Below are positions 21,914-22,617 of a stretch of 22,617 nucleotides of DNA, in pieces (position 1 is the first letter of the stretch; the number at the start of each line of letters is the position of its first letter). The notes under the pieces are model-generated. The model saw only the letters and a program-made list of their open reading frames with translations, was not told the origin of the DNA and made no database searches. The stretch lies in contig JAEWBM010000040.1 of the NCBI GenBank assembly GCA_023391155.1, forward strand, positions 1 to 22,617, written 5' to 3'. This DNA is from Acidobacteriota bacterium. GTDB taxonomy: Bacteria > Acidobacteriota > Blastocatellia > Pyrinomonadales > Pyrinomonadaceae. Made by a program: the position numbers and the translations under genes.

Positions 21914-22617
21914 ATGACGCGGAAGGTATTTGCTGACGACATTTTACAGGGAAAGACCGCTTTTATAACAGGCGGCGGAACGGGAATAACCGGCGGCATC
22001 GCTTTGGCGATGGCACGGCACGGGGCCGAGGTGGCGATAACGAGCCGTAAGGAAGAGAACCTGGCGGCGATGAAGGATCAGATCGAGGCGGAGGGCGGCA
22101 AGTGTTTTGCGGTGGCGGCGGACGTCCGTGATTATGAGGCGGTCGAGAACGCGATCGCGAAAACGATCGAGCATTTCGGCAAGATCGACATCGTCGTCAA
22201 TGGGGCGGCGGGCAATTTCTTGTGTGCGGCGGAGCAGCTTTCGGCGAACGGCTTCGGAACTGTTGTGGATATCGACACTAAGGGGACGTTCAATGTTTGC
22301 CGTGCGTCGTTTGAGGAGCTGAAGCGGACGCAGGGACAGATCCTGAACATCTCCGCGACGCTGCACTATCTGGCCACACCGATGCAGATACACGTTTCGG
22401 CGGCGAAGGCGGGTGTCGATGCGATCACGCGGAACTTGTCGGCCGAGTGGGGGCGGCATGGGATAAGGGTGAACGGGATCGCACCGGGGCCGATCGAGGA
22501 TACCGAGGGGATGAAGCGTTTGCTTCCGGACGCACTGAAAGAAAAGATCACGAAAAAGATACCGCTCGGCAGGTTCGGACGGATCGCGGATATCGAGAAC
22601 GCCGCGCTGTTCCTGAC
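21914..22617 (+). CDS. SDR oxidoreductase, 2,4-dienoyl-CoA reductase-like, 3' truncated by the window edge
   Basis: ATG 21914 opens MTRKVFADDILQGKTAFITGGGTGITGGIA, and 234 codons remain in frame to the end of the window. The NADP-binding glycine motif TGGGTGITGG is at 20-29. NGAAGNF (~97-103), DIDTKGTFN (~118-126), NISATLHYLATPMQIHVSAAKAGVDAITRNLSAEWG (~145-180) and VNGIAPGPIEDTEGMKRL follow. These closely parallel peroxisomal-type 2,4-dienoyl-CoA reductases, which remove pre-existing double bonds in fatty-acid breakdown. The usual SDR Tyr of YxxxK is Val161 here while Lys165 is kept. The lipoprotein ATG lies 9 bp away on the other strand. A TG-preceded TAACAT (21899-21904) is a possible -10. 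Confidence 0.9.
   Translation, partial: MTRKVFADDILQGKTAFITGGGTGITGGIALAMARHGAEVAITSRKEENLAAMKDQIEAEGGKCFAVAADVRDYEAVENAIAKTIEHFGKIDIVVNGAAGNFLCAAEQLSANGFGTVVDIDTKGTFNVCRASFEELKRTQGQILNISATLHYLATPMQIHVSAAKAGVDAITRNLSAEWGRHGIRVNGIAPGPIEDTEGMKRLLPDALKEKITKKIPLGRFGRIADIENAALFL

Overview
The window looks like a chromosomal segment of a GC-rich Gram-negative-type bacterium, most plausibly an Acidobacteriota member of the Blastocatellia/Pyrinomonadaceae kind. This is inferred from the gene mix (a Tes-like radical SAM enzyme, a detached Tal-Pgi-type isomerase, secreted TonB_C-domain proteins, HrcA-GrpE-DnaK-DnaJ) and from the protein style. No rRNA or other decisive marker is present. There is no insertion sequence, phage gene or CRISPR array. 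It reads as densely packed core genome with a few lineage-specific genes.

Layout. 1-1757 (+) is the 3' part of a radical SAM gene of the MJ0619/Tes type, entering from the left. 1754-3475 (-) is a stand-alone glucose-6-phosphate isomerase; the terminator of the radical SAM gene lies inside its coding sequence. 3593-4501 (+) is a secreted TPR protein. 4478-7253 (-) is an acyl-CoA ligase/inositol-3-phosphate synthase operon whose ligase carries two in-frame repeat-like insertions. 7323-9410 (+) is an aldehyde dehydrogenase coupled to RdgB, followed by tRNA-Pro (9468-9544) with its own promoter. 9659-9940 (+) is HU with a strong terminator. 10269-10517 (+) is an unrecognised 82-residue protein with another strong terminator. 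10590-12377 (-) is a polytopic membrane protein. 12498-13916 (+) is a tandem pair of secreted TonB_C-like proteins, followed by YqeY (13954-14400). 14397-19496 (-) is the heat-shock operon hrcA-grpE-dnaK-dnaJ. 19557-20291 (+) is a SprT-like metalloprotease, 20288-21904 (-) a lipoprotein, and 21914 to the right edge (+) a 2,4-dienoyl-CoA-reductase-like SDR that runs off the window.

How the genes fit together. Pgi and inositol-3-phosphate synthase both use glucose-6-phosphate. The acyl-CoA ligase and dienoyl-CoA reductase belong to fatty-acid handling. The radical SAM protein resembles enzymes that join lipid tails. A membrane-lipid theme is therefore possible, but it is inference from proximity. 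The chaperone operon is complete, with its repressor gene first, yet no CIRCE operator is visible, and its DnaK lacks the usual acidic tail.

The genome is very compact. Three convergent pairs overlap by exactly 4 bp through shared stop codons (TTAA or CTAA), and a fourth overlaps by 24 bp. Several genes appear to have very short leaders or none.
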